Assembly (NCBI GenBank): GCA_026168455.1
Contig: CM047426.1
Location: 5,015,501-5,079,500 of the forward strand
DNA from: Theocolax elegans
Taxonomy: Eukaryota; Arthropoda; Insecta; Hymenoptera; Cerocephalidae
DNA length: 64,000 nucleotides
Reading direction: 5' to 3'
Shown here: piece after piece, positions 59,223-64,000 of the stretch
How the letters are laid out: every line of letters begins with the position of its first letter
How positions within the stretch are numbered: the first letter of the stretch is position 1
The notes under the pieces: generated by a model
What the model was told of the DNA's origin: nothing
What the model saw: the letters and a program-made list of their open reading frames with translations, nothing else
Database searches by the model: none
Position numbers and translations under genes: made by a program

Positions 59223-60143
59223 TTATGCATCTACTGTTTTAATTAAAAAAAAACTTGAACAAGCTATACACGATATACAAATAAGTGTTTTATTATTCTC
59301 TGATGACAGAGAAAACTTAGGAACCTTTAAACAATTTTCGGAATGCATGTTTACGTATAATTCTAAGTTAGATTTGAATTGCTTAAGACTAATTTCAGTT
59401 TGTATTTTGAAGCCACACAAATTGCAGATAATAAAATCTGGTATTTCTTCAAGAAATGATTTTTGGCACATGGGACAAGTAACTTCATCTTCAATCGTAT
59501 CGAACATTTGTTCTTCGCTACTCATCAGTCTTTCGTACTCTTGCATTATCCATTGCTCTGTAAATATAATAAATTGTGAACAATGTAAAAAAGAAAATTG
59601 CGAATCGAACAATACATCTTGAAGTATTAAATTTGTAATTAAATGGATATGTAAACAAACAAAACCTTGTTCGGTAATAAGATCACTCTCTTCTTTCAAC
59701 GCTTCATCCAAATTTAAGGGACTGTTATTTATTGTTTTTGTACTTATGGTAAACTCAGACTTTTCCGTAGTAGCCAAGTTTTTAAATTCTTGACGAACAA
59801 TCTCTGTTAACGTTTCCTGCACATCCTCAGTAGAAAGTAAGCCAGACCTCCCTTTATTAAACAACTGGAACCTTCTTTCTCGCATTTGTTGCTGGCATTT
59901 CTACAAACATTTTTAAATACTCTTTAAACATCGTTTCCCTTACTTTTTTCCCTTTGATCAATAAATTTTCGATATAAATTTAAAATTAACAATCCACACT
60001 CTTCTTGTCATATAAGTACAAAAAGGAAAAAAAAAAATACTTTGCCTCGACCTAACCTGTCTCAAAGTCTCTTGAAATTTTGACAAATCATTTCCTCTTT
60101 TGTTAATTCTATAATTCGTGTTTTTAGGTACAAATGTGGACAT
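59223..60143 (-). CDS. RPAIN: RPA-interacting protein (copy 3, full length)
   Basis: Exons 60143-60057, 59900-59666 and 59557-59223 give 218 residues. It begins MSTFVPKNTNYRINKRGN; exon 2 has KCQQQMRERRFQLFNKGR; exon 3 starts EQWIMQEYERLMSSEE. The zinc region is C135PMC138, C152NLC155G, H179SENC183 and C201ISCIAC207. Here the second pair is CxxC, one residue wider than the CxC of copy 2 and of human RPAIN. The gene plan (phase 0 and phase 1 introns) is the same as in copies 1 and 2. The role is as for the family: RPA nuclear import. Which of copies 2 and 3 is the ancestral gene cannot be told here. Confidence 0.9.
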
Positions 60144-60261
60144 TATCGTGTAAAAAAAAAAAATAAATACACTCTTAATTTACGATATTATACTTTTCAA
60201 AACAAAGCGAATGTAAACATTTATATACACTAAAAGAATTTTATAACCGAAAGTAATCGAG

Positions 60262-60274
60262 ATATATCGAAAAT
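60262..60274 (-). promoter_or_regulatory. shared upstream motif of RPAIN copy 3
   Basis: Identical 13-mer ATATATCGAAAAT about 120 bp before the copy 3 start codon, in the same orientation as at copy 2. Role inferred only from position and repetition. Confidence 0.4.
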
Positions 60275-60489
60275 TCTATTATTGCGAAGTTCGATTTAAA
60301 GAGCGCTGAGTTGCCATTTAAAAAAAAGAAAAAAAGCTCGCAGCTAAAGCAAGCGAAACGAAATAATTATTAGCGAAAATTTACTAGTCGTAACAATGAT
60401 TTTTTTTCTTTTTATAATAATCATACCAATTAACAGTATCGTTACATTTTACTTATTTATTTGGTGTATTTATATTTTTAAATTTGAAA

Positions 60490-63091
60490 ATATATGTACA
60501 TTTTGCATTATTTTTTCTTAATTGATAGTGCAATGATTTGATAATCAAATATATAACTATGTATATATATTTTCAATTATTTACAAAAGTATAAAGATGT
60601 ACACATAAAAATGATATTATACAATTATTGTTGTAACATGGAATTGATAGTACAAAATTGGAGTGATACGTACACACACATGTGCATGTACAAGGTAACC
60701 AAATTAAAAAAACAAAACAAAAAAAATATTAACAATGACAAGTCAACAATTAATCGTTTATCTTTATTTTTTTCAAAGATCATTAAATTTATTATACACA
60801 TACACCGCCAACCGCACATAAATTTACATTGTTTATCTTAGTTATTCCTTCTTCGTTTGTATGTATTAACAGGATTTGCCAAAAAAAACTTAAACAATAC
60901 ACATACACCAGCCACACACATAAATTTTTCTACGCTCACTTAATATGTATACAATGGGATTTATGCCAAACTTAGCATTTTCTTTTAAGCGTGTCCCACT
61001 ATCTTGTGTGTTTGTGTATGTGTGTGTATGTATTAATTTGACAAAACGCACATATATATGGGGTATTCCACGTGAAGTGGTCCGATCAAAATTTTAAAAT
61101 GCACCAAATTTTGGGTACACTTTGCAAATGTTTTTCAAAATACAGAAAAAAATTTTTAGGTACTGGAATCTATTTGCTCAAAAGTTATTCTAACCTCAAA
61201 AAGTGAATTTTTCCATATTTTTTTCAACACCAGCTGGGTTTACCGCTATATAACTCAAAATCTATCAACTTTTACTATAGAACATTATATGAAACATTCG
61301 TTGCTAATTATATCTAGAATTTATTCTTCTGGGTTAGAATTTCTAATCTCAAGGTCAATGTTACATAAACTACATGTCAATATTCAACTTGAAAAAAGTG
61401 CAAGTGCGCCACCTTTGATTTTTTCATCCAAAAGTCTGAAAGAAAGCTTGGAGCAATACCTTTGAAATGGTTTGTAGCATTTTTATGGCCTCCAATTCTG
61501 TAAAAGTTATGACAATTTAAGAAACACGAAATTTTTTTAAAAATTTAAATGGGAATTACCATGTTAATTTTTGTGAATTTTTTGTCTTTCTTTAAATTGT
61601 CATAACTTTTTACAGAATTGGAAAACCATAAAAATGCTACAGACCATTTGAAAGGTATTGCTCCAAGCTTTCTTTCAGACTTTTGGATGAAAAAATCAAA
61701 GGTGGCGCACTTGCACTTTTTTCAAGTTGAATATTGACATGTAGTTTATGTAACATTGACCTTGAGATTAGAAATTCTAACCCAGATGAAATATATGTAC
61801 ATTTTGCATTATTTTTTCTTAATTGATAGTGCAATGATTTTGATAATCAAATATATAACTATGTATATATATTTTCAATTATTTACAAAAGTATAAAGAT
61901 GTACACATAAAAATGATATTATACAATTATTGTTGTAACATGGAATTGATAGTACAAAATTGGAGTGATACGTACACACACATGTGCATGTACAAGGTAA
62001 CCAAATTAAAAAAACAAAACAAAAAAAATATTAACAATGACAAGTCAACAATTAATCGTTTATCTTTATTTTTTTCAAAGATCATTAAATTTATTATACA
62101 CATACACCGCCAACCGCACATAAATTTACATTGTTTATCTTAGTTATTCCTTCTTCGTTTGTATGTATTAACAGGATTTGCCAAAAAAAACTTAAACAAT
62201 ACACATACACCAGCCACACACATAAATTTTTCTACGCTCACTTAATATGTATACAATAGGATTTATGCCAAACTTAGCATTTTCTTTTAAGCGTGTCCCA
62301 CTATCTTGTGTGTTTGTGTATGTGTGTGTATGTATTAATTTGACAAAACGCACATATATATGGGGTATTCCACGTGAAGTGGTCCGATCAAAATTTTAAA
62401 ATGCACCAAATTTTGGGTACACTTTGCAAATGTTTTTCAAAATACAGAAAAAAATTTTTAGGTACTGGAATCTATTTGCTCAAAAGTTATTCTAACCTCA
62501 AAAAGTGAATTTTTCCATATTTTTTTCAACACCAGCTGGGTTTACCGCTATATAACTCAAAATCTATCAACTTTTACTATAGAACATTATATGAAACATT
62601 CGTTGCTAATTATATCTAGAATTTATTCTTCTGGGTTAGAATTTCTAATCTCAAGGTCAATGTTACATAAACTACATGTCAATATTCAACTTGAAAAAAG
62701 TGCAAGTGCGCCACCTTTGATTTTTTCATCCAAAAGTCTGAAAGAAAGCTTGGAGCAATACCTTTGAAATGGTTTGTAGCATTTTTATGGCCTCCAATTC
62801 TGTAAAAAGTTATGACAATTTAAAGAAACACGAAATTTTTTTAAAAATTTAAATGGGAATTACCATGTTAATTTTTGTGAATTTTTTGTCTTTCTTTAAA
62901 TTGTCATAACTTTTTACAGAATTGGAAACCATAAAAATGCTACAGACCATTTGAAAGGTATTGCTCCAAGCTTTCTTTCAGACTTTTGGATGAAAAAATC
63001 AAAGGTGGCGCACTTGCACTTTTTTCAAGTTGAATATTGACATGTAGTTTATGTAACATTGACCTTGAGATTAGAAATTCTAACCCAGAAG
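60490..63091. repeat. 1301-bp direct tandem duplication
   Basis: Copies 60490-61790 and 61791-63091 are near-identical; the offset is 1301 at the left edge. Each copy includes TATG, ACACAC and GTGTATG microsatellites, then part or all of a long fold-back element. The junction CCCAGATGAAATATATG joins the element's right arm to the left flank, so the duplication happened after the element inserted. Confidence 0.92.
61060..61790. mobile_element. fold-back element, copy truncated by the tandem duplication
   Basis: Left arm 61060-about 61528 is complete. The right arm (about 61590-61786) is cut at the duplication junction after TTCTAACCCAGA. Sequence is almost identical to the intact copy at 62362. 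Confidence 0.85.
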
Positions 63092-63357
63092 AATAAATTC
63101 TAGATATAATTAGCAACGAATGTTACATATAATGTTCTATAGTAAAAGTTGATAGATTTTGAGTTATATAGCGGTAAACCCAGCTGGTGTTGAAAAAAAT
63201 ATGGAAAAATTCACTTTTTGAGGTTAGAATAACTTTTGAGCAAATAGATTCCAGTACCTAAAAATTTTTTTCTGTATTCTGAAAAACATTTGCAAAGTGT
63301 ACCCAAAATTTGGTGCATTTTAAAATTTTGATCGGACCACTTCACGTGGAATACCCC
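62362..63357. mobile_element. 996-bp fold-back transposable element (intact copy)
   Basis: Arms of about 470 bp (62362-62830 and 62890-63357) are near-perfect inverted repeats that begin and end GGGGTATTCCACGTGAAGTG / CACTTCACGTGGAATACCCC, around a roughly 60-bp loop. No transposase frame; flanks are TA repeats, so the target duplication is hidden. Likely a non-autonomous DNA transposon. Confidence 0.85.
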
Positions 63358-64000
63358 ATATATATATAATATATATGTATGTATAATAAGTACATGCAAC
63401 TTTGGCAAATTGGTGTCAAAAATATGGATTAAATAGAGATGAGGTTCTAACGTGGAAACAGTAAAACATAATTAATACAACGAATATCTTCAATCAACAA
63501 TATTATTTCATACTTATAATCTATATTCTTTATTTATTTATATACTTTTATTATTCATATACTTTACTCTCCTTCCGTCTAATAAAAATATTTATATCCA
63601 TATATACATACATGTGTATACGTTATAATATATATATATTTTTCTTTCTTTTCTTTTTCTTTTTTATGTATGTATGTATGCATATATACAACTATCCCTT
63701 ATACTTAATATGGATTATATCGAACAGCGGTTTACTAGCTATATGGAATGAAAAATCCACTTGGAAATGGATGGATTATCATATACGCTATTTCAAATAT
63801 TACAATTAAACAGGATTGTGACAAACCTAAGAGTTGACGAACATCTAGTTTTTATTCATTTACTCCTCTCTTTTTTTTTTCTTTTTTTTTTATCTAATAT
63901 TTTCTCCCTTATTGTTACACCTAATTTGAACTCGTTAGATAAATTCCCTCGCATGGTTTCATCTTTATACAGACATCTAAAATTGTATGCGAAGCCCACA
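63358..64000. other. AT-rich terminal stretch
   Basis: TA and TATG microsatellites and CT/poly-T tracts; no supported gene. Confidence 0.5.

Noticed and set aside
59215..59622. 135-codon plus-strand frame over RPAIN copy 3
   Set aside because: Antisense shadow of the zinc-domain exon, which has clear Cys/His motifs on the minus strand.
1..64000. tRNA, rRNA, CRISPR or viral genes
   Set aside because: I scanned by eye for T-loop-like GGTTCGAATCC, long GC-rich rRNA blocks, regular spacer arrays and long viral or transposase frames, and saw none; a tRNAscan or profile search would be needed to exclude small RNA genes.

Overview
The window is a piece of an animal nuclear genome, most likely an insect. 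It is very AT-rich, its genes are split by introns with gt/ag borders, its introns are long and full of degenerate inverted repeats, and microsatellites are frequent. There is no operon structure, no bacterial-type gene and no CRISPR array. A holometabolous insect, possibly a hymenopteran, fits the protein sequences and base composition, but the order cannot be proven from this window alone.

Left part (1-54,950): a single plus-strand gene of about 48 kb dominates. I reconstructed it exon by exon as the glucose-sensing bHLH-leucine-zipper factor Mondo (vertebrate MLXIP/MLXIPL, that is MondoA/ChREBP; Drosophila Mondo/Mio). Sixteen exons join with matching phases into 3,201 nt, a stop codon included, giving 1,066 residues. 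The protein has N-terminal Mondo conserved regions (exons 2-5), an acidic/Gln-rich activation region (exons 6-12), a bHLHZip (exon 13) and the C-terminal dimerization and cytoplasmic-localization domain (exons 14-16). Fifteen exons are firm; exon 1 (eight codons) is a proposal. Intron 2 (25.6 kb) and intron 3 (6.2 kb) are large. They hold GC-richer islands that look like regulatory DNA or alternative promoters. One of these, at 36,463-36,479, carries a full match to the carbohydrate response element bound by Mondo/ChREBP-Mlx. It lies upstream of exon 4 and about 1.1 kb before a GC-rich, splice-bounded block with an in-phase ATG. This raises the possibility of an autoregulated short isoform like mammalian ChREBP-beta.

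Right part (55,900-60,200): three tandem minus-strand genes share one exon/intron plan (phase 0, then phase 1) and encode RPA-interacting-protein (RPAIN) family members. Two are full length (213 and 218 aa) with the C-terminal Cys/His zinc-binding region. The third (130 aa) stops just before that region.

Right end (60,490-63,360): a roughly 1.3-kb direct tandem duplication contains a long fold-back element whose intact copy is a near-perfect 996-bp inverted repeat. Other repeats include a 688-bp recent tandem duplication inside Mondo intron 2, several MITE-like elements with terminal inverted repeats, and a 5'-truncated retroposon with an 11-bp target-site duplication and poly(A) tail in intron 5.

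Together the genes suggest a nutrient-responsive transcription factor locus beside a small cluster of RPA transport genes. I see no evidence that the two are functionally linked.
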